Of a stretch of DNA of 64,000 bases, positions 55,043 through 63,201 are shown piece by piece. Position numbers and translations under genes: made by a program. The notes beneath the pieces are model-generated. The model saw only the letters and a list, made by a program, of their open reading frames with translations. It was not told the origin of the DNA and did no database searches. This DNA comes from Vreelandella profundi. Its GTDB lineage: Bacteria > Pseudomonadota > Gammaproteobacteria > Pseudomonadales > Halomonadaceae. Position 1 is the first letter of the stretch. Each line of letters opens with the position of its first letter. The DNA is taken from NCBI RefSeq assembly GCF_019722725.1, contig NZ_CP077941.1, positions 3,410,001 through 3,474,000 on the forward strand, in the 5' to 3' direction.

Positions 55043-55652
55043 CCACGTTGTCGCCTTAGTGATGGCCGCCGGCTACTCCCGGCGCTTTGGCCAGCACGAC
55101 AAGCGCAGCGCAATGCTAGCCAGTGGGCAGTCGCTGCTAGCAACGTCTGTCACCCATGCTGAGCATGCGTTTGCGCTGCTACGCGTGGCAATTCGTGCAA
55201 ACGACACGCCAAGCTTACTCGGCCTGGCCGACACCATGGCGCTAATTCAGCTCCATACAGCGCACTTGGGGCTGGGATCAAGCCTCGCCGAAGCGGTGAC
55301 AGCGCTGAGTCATGACCCGCGTCTGGATCACGTTCAGGCGGTCGCAATTTTATTGGGCGACATGCCCTGCATTGAACGCAAGACGCTGCTGGCGCTTCAG
55401 CGGTTAGCCACCCGCGACACCATCCTGCGACCCTGCTATGAAGGGCGGCCAGGCCATCCGGTGATTTTTGGACGAGAATTCTGGCCAGCGCTTGAAACGT
55501 TAAGTGGCAATAGTGGCGCCCAGCCGGTTATTCGTCGCCATTTATCCCAGTATCGAGAATATGACGTGCAGGACGACGGCACGCTTATCGATATCGACGC
55601 GCCAGCAGACATCGCGCGTGTCGATAGCAGGCGCACAGAACAAGCCCCATAA
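55032..55652 (+). CDS. mocA: MobA-like nucleotidyltransferase, probable MocA (MCD synthesis)
   Basis: 206-residue NTP transferase fold: MAAGYSRRFGQHDKR (nucleotide-binding loop), LLGDMPCIERKTL and GRPGHPVIFGREFW. MocA transfers CMP to molybdopterin to give the MCD cofactor used by PaoABC-type enzymes, which fits the neighbouring genes. The ATG at 55032 lies inside the end of the xdhC-like gene. Confidence 0.82.
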   Translation: MSSNHVVALVMAAGYSRRFGQHDKRSAMLASGQSLLATSVTHAEHAFALLRVAIRANDTPSLLGLADTMALIQLHTAHLGLGSSLAEAVTALSHDPRLDHVQAVAILLGDMPCIERKTLLALQRLATRDTILRPCYEGRPGHPVIFGREFWPALETLSGNSGAQPVIRRHLSQYREYDVQDDGTLIDIDAPADIARVDSRRTEQAP

Positions 55653-55670
55653 AAAAGCGCTACGGGCGGC

Positions 55671-56048
55671 TTACGAGGCTTTCACGACCGTAATTGCCAG
55701 CATTACCCAGCCTAACATCAGCAGCAGGCCACCTATCGGCGTGACAATGCCGACGCTAAGCCCCGCCAGCGCCATTACGTAGAGTGACCCCGAAAAGCCA
55801 ACAACACCCAGCGCCCAGCAGGCTAACACCCAGCGCTGCACACTTAACGGCTGTACCCGCTTCCATATCAGCACTATCATCATGGCAAGCGTGTGCCATG
55901 CTTGATAACGTACGCCGGTTTCAACAGCGCTGACCATTGCTTCGGTCGTCCGTGCCTGCATGCCATGCGCTGCATAGGCACCCAGCATCACCATTAATAC
56001 GCCCGAGAGCGCCACGACACACCACCACACTTTATCTGTTCGCTGCAC
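55671..56048 (-). CDS. DUF423 family membrane protein
   Basis: 125-residue inner-membrane protein of four hydrophobic segments (YgdD/DUF423 family), with GAYAAHGM and GVRYQAWHTLAMM motifs and a Gly-rich C-terminal helix. Function unknown. In Pseudomonas the same family lies directly before thiS, as here, so the order is ancestral. Confidence 0.85.
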   Translation of the reverse strand: MQRTDKVWWCVVALSGVLMVMLGAYAAHGMQARTTEAMVSAVETGVRYQAWHTLAMMIVLIWKRVQPLSVQRWVLACWALGVVGFSGSLYVMALAGLSVGIVTPIGGLLLMLGWVMLAITVVKAS

Positions 56049-56172
56049 GTTGCTCTATTGCCTCCCGTTTGATTGCGCCCTACGCGCTGATTGCACTCAT
56101 GGCGTACCTTGAACGGCTCGAAACCGCTACAATAGGCAACGCATTGCCACGACGAATGAGACACTCCTATTC

Positions 56173-56394
56173 ATGTCTACACAAGCTATGCCCATACAAA
56201 TAGAGCTAAACGGTGAGCCACATACGCTGGCGGCTGGCCTTACCGCCGCCGACCTAGTTGAACAGCTAGGCCTTAGCGGTCGTCGTATCGCCGTTGAAAT
56301 TAACCAAGAGATTGTCCCCCGCAGCCAGCACGCCAATACCTGCCTGGCCGATGGTGACCACGTGGAAGTCGTGCATGCCATTGGCGGCGGCTAA
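56173..56394 (+). CDS. thiS: Sulfur carrier protein ThiS
   Basis: 73-residue ubiquitin-like sulfur carrier ending in the Gly-Gly tail (VHAIGGG), which becomes a thiocarboxylate and donates sulfur to the thiazole ring of thiamin. It is followed 10 bp later by thiG. No TPP riboswitch-like structure is visible upstream. Confidence 0.93.
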   Translation: MSTQAMPIQIELNGEPHTLAAGLTAADLVEQLGLSGRRIAVEINQEIVPRSQHANTCLADGDHVEVVHAIGGG

Positions 56395-56404
56395 AGGAAA
56401 TACT

Positions 56405-57214
56405 ATGACGCAACCTACCTCTGCACCGCTAGCCGATGCCCCGCTAACCATTGCCGGGCGCGATTTTCACTCGCGCCTGCTGGTTGGCACCGGCAAGTAC
56501 AAAAATTTTACAGAAACCGGCGCCGCCATTGCCCAGAGCGGCGCTGAAATCGTCACGTTTGCCGTCCGCCGTACTAACTTAGGCCAGGATGCCGGTGCGC
56601 CCAATCTGTTGGACGTTATCTCGCCCCAGCGCTACACCCTGCTACCTAACACCGCTGGCTGCTATACCGCTAAAGACGCGGTGCGCACTTGCCGCTTAGC
56701 CCGCGAGCTGCTTGATGGCCATAACCTGGTCAAGCTGGAAGTACTCGGTGACGAAACCACGCTTTATCCCAACGTGGTAGAAACGCTAAAAGCAGCCGAA
56801 ACACTGCTTGCCGACGGTTTTGATGTGATGGTGTACACCAGCGACGACCCTATTGTGGCTCTCGAATTAGAAGCGATGGGTTGCTGCGCCATCATGCCGC
56901 TGGGCTCGCTGATTGGCTCTGGCCACGGCATTCAGAACCCGCACAACGTACGCCTCATTGTTGAGCGCAGCAGCGTGCCGGTGCTGGTGGATGCAGGTAT
57001 TGGCACTGCGTCAGACGCGGCCATGGCCATGGAGCTAGGCTGCGACGGCGTGTTGCTGAATACGGCCATTGCTCACGCCCGCGAGCCGCTACGCATGGCC
57101 AACGCCATGAAGCTGGCCGTTGAGGCCGGACGCGATGCATTTTTATCCGGCCGCATGCCACGTCGGCAATCCGCCGACCCTTCCTCACCTTTCGCAGGCC
57201 GTATTAACGGTTAA
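56405..57214 (+). CDS. thiG: Thiazole synthase
   Basis: 269-residue TIM-barrel enzyme that makes thiazole phosphate from 1-deoxyxylulose 5-phosphate, ThiS-thiocarboxylate and dehydroglycine. [15 protein letters not shown], the Lys Schiff-base region VKLEVLGDE, and [15 protein letters not shown] are family motifs. ATG at 56405 has AAAGGAAA upstream; the longer frame from 56294 is an overlap with thiS. Confidence 0.95.
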   Translation: MTQPTSAPLADAPLTIAGRDFHSRLLVGTGKYKNFTETGAAIAQSGAEIVTFAVRRTNLGQDAGAPNLLDVISPQRYTLLPNTAGCYTAKDAVRTCRLARELLDGHNLVKLEVLGDETTLYPNVVETLKAAETLLADGFDVMVYTSDDPIVALELEAMGCCAIMPLGSLIGSGHGIQNPHNVRLIVERSSVPVLVDAGIGTASDAAMAMELGCDGVLLNTAIAHAREPLRMANAMKLAVEAGRDAFLSGRMPRRQSADPSSPFAGRING

Positions 57215-57229
57215 TTGATTCGAGACCCC

Positions 57230-58021
57230 ATGACTGAATCTAGCTCTGAAAACAGCTCTGAACACAGCCCTGAAAATAGCGATTCTCAAGACAGCTCCCT
57301 TGAGAACAACACCGGCCCAGAAAGCCAAGATGCTCCGTTGCACCGCCGCGGCATTAAAAGCTATGTGATTCGCGCGGGCCGAATGACCCCGGCACAGAAC
57401 CGCGGATTAGACGATGTATGGCCGCGCTTTGGCTTGACCATCGCGCAAGGCCGTCAAGACCTAGACGCACTCTTTGGACGCCAGGCGCCACGCGTAGTGG
57501 AAATCGGCTTTGGCATGGGTAACTCGCTTATCGAACAGGCCCAGACTCACCCAGAGACGGACTTTATTGGCATAGAAGTCCATGCCCCCGGCGTTGGCAA
57601 ACTGCTCGATGAAGTCGACAAACGCGGGCTTACTAACCTGCGCGTTTATCGGGAAGACGCTCTAGCAGTGCTTGAGCAGTGCCTTCCCGAAGGTTCGCTG
57701 ACCACGCTGCAGCTGTTCTTCCCCGACCCATGGCCGAAGAAAAAACACCATAAGCGACGCATCGTGCAACCAGCGTTCGTCGAGCTAATTCGTACGCGCC
57801 TGATGCCCGGCGGCACCTTTCACTTAGCAACTGACTGGGAAGCCTACGCCGAGTGGATGGCCGAGGTGATGGAAGTAGCCCCCGGCTATGCCAACACGGC
57901 CACCCAGGAAACGGCCCCCTATGTACCCCGCCCCACGTTTCGTCCGCTGACTAAGTTTGAAGCACGCGGCGAAAAGCTCGGCCACGGCGTATGGGATTTG
58001 ATTTACCAGCGTCAAGATTAA
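57230..58021 (+). CDS. trmB: tRNA (guanine-N7-)-methyltransferase
   Basis: 263-residue SAM-dependent enzyme that makes m7G46 in tRNA. SAM motif [16 protein letters not shown], then the signature [14 protein letters not shown] and the C-terminal [12 protein letters not shown]. The N-terminal 45 residues are an acidic Ser/Glu/Asn-rich stretch ([14 protein letters not shown]), longer than in E. coli and possibly a halophile adaptation. Follows thiG by 15 bp, as in pseudomonads. Confidence 0.94.
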   Translation: MTESSSENSSEHSPENSDSQDSSLENNTGPESQDAPLHRRGIKSYVIRAGRMTPAQNRGLDDVWPRFGLTIAQGRQDLDALFGRQAPRVVEIGFGMGNSLIEQAQTHPETDFIGIEVHAPGVGKLLDEVDKRGLTNLRVYREDALAVLEQCLPEGSLTTLQLFFPDPWPKKKHHKRRIVQPAFVELIRTRLMPGGTFHLATDWEAYAEWMAEVMEVAPGYANTATQETAPYVPRPTFRPLTKFEARGEKLGHGVWDLIYQRQD

Positions 58022-58038
58022 GCTATTTTTAGTGCTGC

Positions 58039-59076
58039 CTATTCAAACGCAGTGCGCGCGCCGTCAGCATCTTGGGGGGCGCATTTAGCGTTCAACACCT
58101 GATGCATCGCCCCTTCACCACTTTCAAAGGCGTCGATATTGGCTAGGGTGGTCTCAGCAATATTCGTTAAGGCCTCTGTGGTGAAGAAGGCCTGATGGCC
58201 GGTGATCAGCACATTGTGAAAGGTTGTCAGACGCATAAACTGATCATCGCTAATCACTTGTTCGGATAAGTCTTCAAAGAATAGCTGCTCCTCCTCTTCA
58301 TAGACATCCAAGCCAAGGCGGCCGATTTTGCCGCTTTTCAGGCCGGCGATGACGGCCTGGGTATCAACCACGCGACCGCGACCCGTGTTTAGAATCATGA
58401 CCCCAGCTTTCATTTGCGCGATGGCATCGCTATTAATCAAATGATGAGTGTCAGGCGTTAGAGGGCAGTGCAGGGAAATAATATCGGCTTTAGAGAACAG
58501 TGTTGGTAGCGGCACGTACTTTATAAATGGTTTTGCATCCGAGTTGGGAAAAGGGTCATAAGCCAACATCTGGCAGCCAAAGCCATGCATGATATCGGCA
58601 AAAATCAGCCCGATTTGTCCCGTGCCAACAACGCCGACCGTTTTGCCATTGAGATCAAAACCCAGCAGGCCATCCAGAGAAAAATTTCCCTCACGCACGC
58701 GGTTATAGGCGCGATAGGTCATTCGATTCAGGCTGAGCAGAAGCGCCACAGCATGCTCAGCGACCGCATGCGGCGAATAGGCGGGAACGCGTACAATCGT
58801 CATGCCTAATCTAGCAGCTGCCGCTAGATCCACATGATTAAAACCAGCTGAGCGCAACGCTACCAGCCTTGAACCGCTTTTATAGAGCATTTCTAATACC
58901 GCGGCATCAAGGCAATCGTTGACGAAGGCGCATACTCCGTCAAAACCCTTAGCCATAAACGCCGTGTCAGCCGTGAGGCGCGTATCGAAAAAGCTCAATG
59001 TATGCTTGCCAGCCGTATTGGCGCGGGTCAGAAATATCCGGTCATAGGGTTTAGAACTAAAAACGGCAATGCGCAT
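58039..59076 (-). CDS. ldhA: D-2-hydroxyacid dehydrogenase, D-lactate dehydrogenase (LdhA) type
   Basis: 345-residue NAD-dependent enzyme. RSAGFNHVD with catalytic Arg, NAD motif [18 protein letters not shown], and the catalytic His in ITGHQAFFT. Its pattern fits fermentative D-LDH, reducing pyruvate to D-lactate. ATG at 59076 has GGGAG upstream. It is convergent with trmB (17-bp gap). Confidence 0.88.
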   Translation of the reverse strand: MRIAVFSSKPYDRIFLTRANTAGKHTLSFFDTRLTADTAFMAKGFDGVCAFVNDCLDAAVLEMLYKSGSRLVALRSAGFNHVDLAAAARLGMTIVRVPAYSPHAVAEHAVALLLSLNRMTYRAYNRVREGNFSLDGLLGFDLNGKTVGVVGTGQIGLIFADIMHGFGCQMLAYDPFPNSDAKPFIKYVPLPTLFSKADIISLHCPLTPDTHHLINSDAIAQMKAGVMILNTGRGRVVDTQAVIAGLKSGKIGRLGLDVYEEEEQLFFEDLSEQVISDDQFMRLTTFHNVLITGHQAFFTTEALTNIAETTLANIDAFESGEGAMHQVLNAKCAPQDADGARTAFE

Positions 59077-59218
59077 GACCCAGTGCTCCCACAAAAAATC
59101 TATTCACAAATGCATTAAGAAATAAGCGGTGATAACGACAGCATAGGCGACGAGCACAAAACGAGTAACGCTAATTTGCGCAGAGCATTAGCAAGGAGAG
59201 GTTATTAGCGAGAGGTAG

Positions 59219-59248
59219 AAAAAAGAAAGCCACTCCAAAGGAGTGGCA
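59219..59248 (-). terminator. Rho-independent terminator of the candidate small RNA
   Basis: GCCACTCC-TTT-GGAGTGGC, a perfect 8-bp stem with a 3-base loop, followed by TTTCTTTTTTT on the minus strand. It lies 170 bp beyond the AEC gene stop, so it could also end transcripts of that gene. Confidence 0.9.
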
Positions 59249-59349
59249 AAAGACCGTGACTAGCAATGAGAGGGAGAAACCATGACAGTCAACTGACGCT
59301 GATCTTTGCGAAGTATCTGTCTTGGTCGTGGCGTCTCATCAAACGCCAC
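59222..59349 (-). ncRNA. candidate Fur-repressed small RNA (RyhB/PrrF-like)
   Basis: About 128 nt in the 342-bp gap between ldhA and the AEC gene. The predicted start at 59349 begins exactly at a hairpin GTGGCGT-TTGATGAG-ACGCCAC (59349 to 59328). The middle is single-stranded and includes a pyrimidine-rich TTTCTCCCTCTC and a CTCATTGCT that recalls the RyhB core. It ends in GCCACTCC-TTT-GGAGTGGC followed by TTTCTTTTTTT. Promoter and Fur box are listed separately. A short open frame spans the promoter, but its start would lie upstream of the predicted transcript start. No homologue is known to me. Confidence 0.6.
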
Positions 59350-59355
59350 AAACAC

Positions 59356-59384
59356 ACTGTAATCATTCTCATTCAAGCCGTCAA
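59356..59384 (-). promoter_or_regulatory. sigma-70 promoter overlapped by a Fur box
   Basis: On the minus strand -35 TTGACG, 17-bp spacer, -10 TACAGT. The spacer and -10 hold TGAATGAGAATGATTAC (59359..59375), very similar to the Fur box upstream of the TonB receptor (TTAATGAGAATTATT). Fur-Fe2+ would block polymerase here. No protein-coding gene follows, only the candidate small RNA. Confidence 0.68.
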
Positions 59385-59418
59385 TACAAATACGAATATT
59401 TTTTATTTAGTTTCTTAA

Positions 59419-60333
59419 TTAGCTTACCAGCTTCAGCCATAGCGGCAGTGTGAGCATTGCTAATAATGTTTGCCCCGTGATGATGGCCGCCATCAGCTCG
59501 GCATCGCCTCCCAGCTGACGCGCTAGAATATATGCGGACGTGGCGGTCGGCAGCGCTGCAAACAGTAGCGCCACGTCCCGGCTGACAGGGTCTAGCTGTA
59601 ATATCCAGGTTAATATCAGCACGAATGCCGGCATTAATAACAGCTTAACGCTGTTAGTGGCCAGCACGCCACGGTCAATACGTAGCAGCGCCGCTGGGCG
59701 TAGTGCAACGCCTACGGCTACCAGCCCAAGCGGCAAAGCCGCGCGGCCTAGCAAGCCAACTGTCGCATGACTCCAGCCGGGTAAACCGATGTCCGAGACA
59801 TTCAGACCAATACCCACGAGACAAGCCAAAATCAACGGGTTTTTAACCAGCGCCATAACGCTTTTACCCAGGCTTGCACTGCCCAAGGTTCCTGCGCCGA
59901 CAAAGCTTGCGACACACATGACGTTGACCACCGGCACCATCAGGGCAACAGCGACCGCAGCGGTGGTCGCTCCTAAGCTGCCGTGTAGCGCGGCGGCACC
60001 GGCAACGCCAACATAGGTATTAAACCGTACGGCGCCTTGGAACACAGAGGTAAACGCAGCGGGTGCGAGCCGTAACCAGCCACGCAAGCGCCATAGCAGC
60101 AGCCCAAAAAAAGCCATCGCGCCCAGTAACACTAGCGCTAAACGGCCGACCGGCACCTGGGTCACATCGGCGGTGGCCAAGGTACCTACCAGCATCGCAG
60201 GGAAAAGTACAAAGTAAATCAGCCGCTCCATTTGCGGCCAAAAAGTATCGCTTGGCCACCGCCAGTAACCAAGCACAGTCCCCAGTAAAATCAATAAAAA
60301 AAGTGGACCTAAAGCGCCGGTGATGCTCTCCAT
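59419..60333 (-). CDS. AEC-family transporter
   Basis: 304-residue membrane protein of the auxin-efflux-carrier fold with about ten hydrophobic segments, an NTYVG motif near residue 105, and MVPVVNVMCV. AEC members in bacteria export or import organic acids (for example malonate or malate). The substrate is not predictable here. It is divergent from a small hypothetical gene. Confidence 0.84.
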   Translation of the reverse strand: MESITGALGPLFLLILLGTVLGYWRWPSDTFWPQMERLIYFVLFPAMLVGTLATADVTQVPVGRLALVLLGAMAFFGLLLWRLRGWLRLAPAAFTSVFQGAVRFNTYVGVAGAAALHGSLGATTAAVAVALMVPVVNVMCVASFVGAGTLGSASLGKSVMALVKNPLILACLVGIGLNVSDIGLPGWSHATVGLLGRAALPLGLVAVGVALRPAALLRIDRGVLATNSVKLLLMPAFVLILTWILQLDPVSRDVALLFAALPTATSAYILARQLGGDAELMAAIITGQTLLAMLTLPLWLKLVS

Positions 60334-60438
60334 TTGTGTTCCTTATGCCTGCGACATTCAAGCACAGCGATATCGACTTGATGACTGTTACCATGGCCAT
60401 CATTCCCGCCTGACGCCTTGCGTAGCGATTATTCTGCC

Positions 60439-60759
60439 ATGAAGATGATGTCCAAAGCTGCAACTTGCACGCTGCGCATTGAAGCGAGCGGGCGCATTGA
60501 TGCATTAGCGATATTAACACTGGAAGTGGCAGTAGAGGGTGTCGAAGCCACGCAGGTGGACGTTGACGTTTTTGGCCGAGACATGGATGTGGGCTTACAT
60601 CGTTTTGGCCTTACCGCCACTTCGCCGGGCCACTTTCAAGGCCCAGGCCAGGTAGGCATATGCACTCAGGCAGTTATGCCTTGGCGAGCGCGAGTCATAC
60701 TAAAAACGGCCGACGGCAATGTCGGCAGCTGGTTTGATTTTGATGTCATTCGGAGTTAA
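60439..60759 (+). CDS. small hypothetical protein, possible YtkA/FixH-like fold
   Basis: 106 residues, and I do not recognise the family with certainty. Hydrophobic-polar alternation suggests a beta-rich domain; MDVGLHRFGLTAT, GPGQVGICTQAVMPWRARVIL and GSWFDFDV resemble the YtkA/FixH layout of an Ig-like fold. No clear signal peptide is seen with the ATG at 60439; other ATGs at 60445 and 60448 or a TTG at 60418 are possible starts. A 23-codon frame overlaps its stop (60759..60830). Divergent from the AEC gene. Confidence 0.5.
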   Translation: MKMMSKAATCTLRIEASGRIDALAILTLEVAVEGVEATQVDVDVFGRDMDVGLHRFGLTATSPGHFQGPGQVGICTQAVMPWRARVILKTADGNVGSWFDFDVIRS

Positions 60760-60826
60760 TGAAAATGGCCAGTAAACCGCTATGGCTTGAAGTAGGTGTT
60801 GCCGCATTAGAAACTGAGCTAGAGGA

Positions 60827-61921
60827 TTAATCGATTGGCTCTGGCGCTGTCTGAAGGCGATCGAGCATTGCCATCAATGCGCTAATTTGAACCCCTTCGC
60901 GGGTATCGTATTGAGGGCTTACCTGCCAGGTGCTTTCAGCAAATCCCCACCAGTCCCAGCAACCCTGGGGATTGGTCATGCTGCTTTCTGCCTGAGGATA
61001 AAGCACGATTTGTTGATGCGCTGCAGCCCAGTCATTTAACCCAGAATAGCGGATGAACGTATCACCAATCGCCGCTTCATTCATTTGGCAGCCGTGAATT
61101 GCCAGCGTTACCGGGCAGCCGCCCGCCTCGCAGTCTTGCGGTATAAACACGTAGCCCGTGTCAGCCAACCCTTTTGCCGCAAATTCCGCTTGATCAAAGG
61201 CGATTAGCGCCCCGCTCTCTTCTCCACTGGAGCTAGCGTCATCTGAGACGTCGCGCTCGGGATAGAGCCAATCCAGCATTTCGCCAGCAATGTCTTCATC
61301 GCAGGATAATACATAGCTACCGCCGCCTTGATGGCAGTCGCCCCACTCATGCGGATCAGAAGCGGCGTTACTGGGCAAACGCACCGGCCAACCATGCCCA
61401 ATATTTTCGCTACGCACAACGCGCAGCTGGTCGGGCGAAGCAAGCCAGCCCTGCCATTGCTCGGCTAATAAATCACCGAGTTCAGGCTCAACCACTTCAT
61501 CATCTTCACCGTGCCACAGATAAGCCCGGAGCTGACTAAGGGCATCTGTTTTACCCACAAGATCACGTGCTAGGTAACGCTGATGGCGGGTTTGTAAGTC
61601 GTCCAATGACGGCGCGCCGTTGCGAGTCGTCAGGCACTGATTCAACGCCAGCCTGAGCGAGCCTTGGGCACAGCTCCAAGGGCCTGCCGCCAGTACACCC
61701 AAGCCGCTAAAACGCTCGGGCCATGCCACTGCCAGCTGGGTAGCCATGTAGCCGCCCGACGATAGGCCCACTACGCTTGCGTCATCAGAAGCGGCGCCCA
61801 ACGCAGGCAGCGCATTGTGCTCGCTGGCGGCCTCGACTTGAGCAATCAGCGGCACACACATGCTTACGCAAAGCAGCGTGAAAGCAAGAGGATGCACCGC
61901 TAAAGCCGAGGCTGGCAGCAT
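60827..61921 (-). CDS. Extracellular PHB-depolymerase-family esterase
   Basis: 364-residue secreted protein with a signal peptide (residues about 1-31, ending near QVEAA). The PHB depolymerase/esterase domain has the nucleophile GLSSGGYMATQLA, an Asp in WHGEDDEVVEP and a His in NIGHGWPV, with many Cys likely in disulfides (CHQGGGSYVLSC, QDCEAGGCPV, NPQGCWDWWG). It may degrade short-chain hydroxyalkanoates or feruloyl or acetyl esters. Start lies 3 bp after the FKBP gene stop, so both are probably co-transcribed. Confidence 0.8.
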   Translation of the reverse strand: MLPASALAVHPLAFTLLCVSMCVPLIAQVEAASEHNALPALGAASDDASVVGLSSGGYMATQLAVAWPERFSGLGVLAAGPWSCAQGSLRLALNQCLTTRNGAPSLDDLQTRHQRYLARDLVGKTDALSQLRAYLWHGEDDEVVEPELGDLLAEQWQGWLASPDQLRVVRSENIGHGWPVRLPSNAASDPHEWGDCHQGGGSYVLSCDEDIAGEMLDWLYPERDVSDDASSSGEESGALIAFDQAEFAAKGLADTGYVFIPQDCEAGGCPVTLAIHGCQMNEAAIGDTFIRYSGLNDWAAAHQQIVLYPQAESSMTNPQGCWDWWGFAESTWQVSPQYDTREGVQISALMAMLDRLQTAPEPID

Positions 61922-61924
61922 CGC

Positions 61925-62605
61925 TTATTCGACGCCTAGCAGTTCAACGCGGAAGGTAAGCATCTCATTGGGTCCAATCGGGCCCTGGCCGTTTTCGCCG
62001 TAGGCAAGCTCAGCCGGGATATACAGCATCCAGCTATCGCCCACGCTCATCAGCTGCAGCGCTTCCTGCCAACCTTCAATCACTTGATTGGTCTGAAAGC
62101 TTACCGCCTCGCCACGTTCAAATGAGCTATCAAAGACCGTGCCATCCAACAGCATACCTTCGTAGTTCACTTCAACAGTGTCTTCAGCACCTGGGGTCGC
62201 GCCGTCACCAGATTCAAGCACTTCATACTGAAGGCCAGAATCTGTCACCGTGACTTCTTCACGCTCAGCGTTCTCGGCTAGAAAGGCTTCGCCTTCATCG
62301 AGATTCATCTGCGCCATTTCTTCGGCTTCAGCTTCACGTGCCTGCATCGACTGCTCTTGGAAAGCCATTAACGCTTCGGTCATCTCTTCTTCCGTCAGCG
62401 CGAGCTCAGCATCTTCAAAAACATCGCGCATGCCGTCGTTAAAGGCATCCAAATCAAGGTCTTCAATATCCGCCTGCATGCTTTCACCCAGGGTAACACC
62501 CAGGCTATAAGCCAAACGCTGTTCGTCGGTTTCTGGCGCTGCTGCTGCAAAAGGGGCGACCAAAAGCAGCCCCGTAAGAGCCGTTGTAGAAAGCAGTAGT
62601 TTCAT
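61925..62605 (-). CDS. FKBP-type peptidyl-prolyl isomerase (FklB/Mip-like)
   Basis: 226-residue exported isomerase. Signal peptide ends near PFAAA; the N-terminal helical dimerisation domain (residues about 25-110) is highly acidic and Met/Glu-rich. The C-terminal FKBP domain has VNYEGMLLDGTVFDSSFERGE and ELAYGENGQGPIGPNEML. It assists periplasmic protein folding. It has a AAAGGATCT ribosome-binding site and precedes the esterase gene by 3 bp. Confidence 0.92.
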   Translation of the reverse strand: MKLLLSTTALTGLLLVAPFAAAAPETDEQRLAYSLGVTLGESMQADIEDLDLDAFNDGMRDVFEDAELALTEEEMTEALMAFQEQSMQAREAEAEEMAQMNLDEGEAFLAENAEREEVTVTDSGLQYEVLESGDGATPGAEDTVEVNYEGMLLDGTVFDSSFERGEAVSFQTNQVIEGWQEALQLMSVGDSWMLYIPAELAYGENGQGPIGPNEMLTFRVELLGVE

Positions 62606-62657
62606 GAAAGATCCTTTTAAAGCGGCGCCGAACGCCTATCAGTGTCACCCAAAGACT

Positions 62658-62701
62658 AACACCCACCGCTCGTCAAATGCATCTGCCGAGCGGTGGGTGT
62701 T
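62658..62701 (-). terminator. 15-bp hairpin between teaD and the FKBP gene
   Basis: AACACCCACCGCTCG and its exact complement around a 14-base loop; on the minus strand it is followed by AGTCTTT. It probably ends the teaABCD transcript. Confidence 0.65.
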
Positions 62702-62736
62702 TAATAAGACCACAAAATACTAAAGAGGTTTAGCGA

Positions 62737-63180
62737 TTAAACCACCAGCGTTGGACAATCCGCCGCGCCCGCTACACGCTGGGAGACGCTGCCAAGTAAC
62801 GGATTTTTTTCGCCATTGGTGCCCTGTGCACCAATGACAATAAGGTCACATTCACGCTTATGGGCAAAACGCACGATGATCCGCGAAGGGCGACCGCCCT
62901 TTACAAAAGCCCGCACGCGGGAAGCATCAGCGCCAAGCTCAACAGCATGGGATTTCGCATGGACGGCAATTTCCGTGGCGTACTCTTTTAACGCATCGTC
63001 GGGAAGATCCAGCTGGCTGGGCCGCACCATAGAAAGTGAGGCTTCCAACAGGCTGTGGTGCTTAAAAACGCACAGTAAATAAAGCTCAGCACCGGTCAGC
63101 AAATGCAGCCCCACCGCTTTTTCCAACGCTTTGATAGCACCTTTTGAGCCATCCACCGGGACTAAAATGCGATTAAACAT
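62737..63180 (-). CDS. teaD: Universal stress protein TeaD
   Basis: 147-residue UspA-family ATP-binding protein ([20 protein letters not shown] start; [20 protein letters not shown] nucleotide-binding loop). In Halomonas elongata the same-length TeaD is encoded directly after the ectoine TRAP transporter teaABC and lowers its activity. Here it follows a DctM-like subunit by 21 bp, so the same role is inferred. Confidence 0.92.
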   Translation of the reverse strand: MFNRILVPVDGSKGAIKALEKAVGLHLLTGAELYLLCVFKHHSLLEASLSMVRPSQLDLPDDALKEYATEIAVHAKSHAVELGADASRVRAFVKGGRPSRIIVRFAHKRECDLIVIGAQGTNGEKNPLLGSVSQRVAGAADCPTLVV

Positions 63181-63201
63181 TCGTGTACTCCTCGTGGCCG
63201 C

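Noticed and set aside
59236..59374. Short minus-strand frame starting at a TTG (NENDYSVFVAFDE...) across the candidate sRNA
   Set aside because: Its start lies within the -35/-10 spacer, upstream of the predicted transcript start, with no Shine-Dalgarno sequence. It is kept as an alternative only.
60759..60830. 23-codon frame MKMASKPLWLEVG... as a gene
   Set aside because: Too short to support without homologues; mentioned as an observation.
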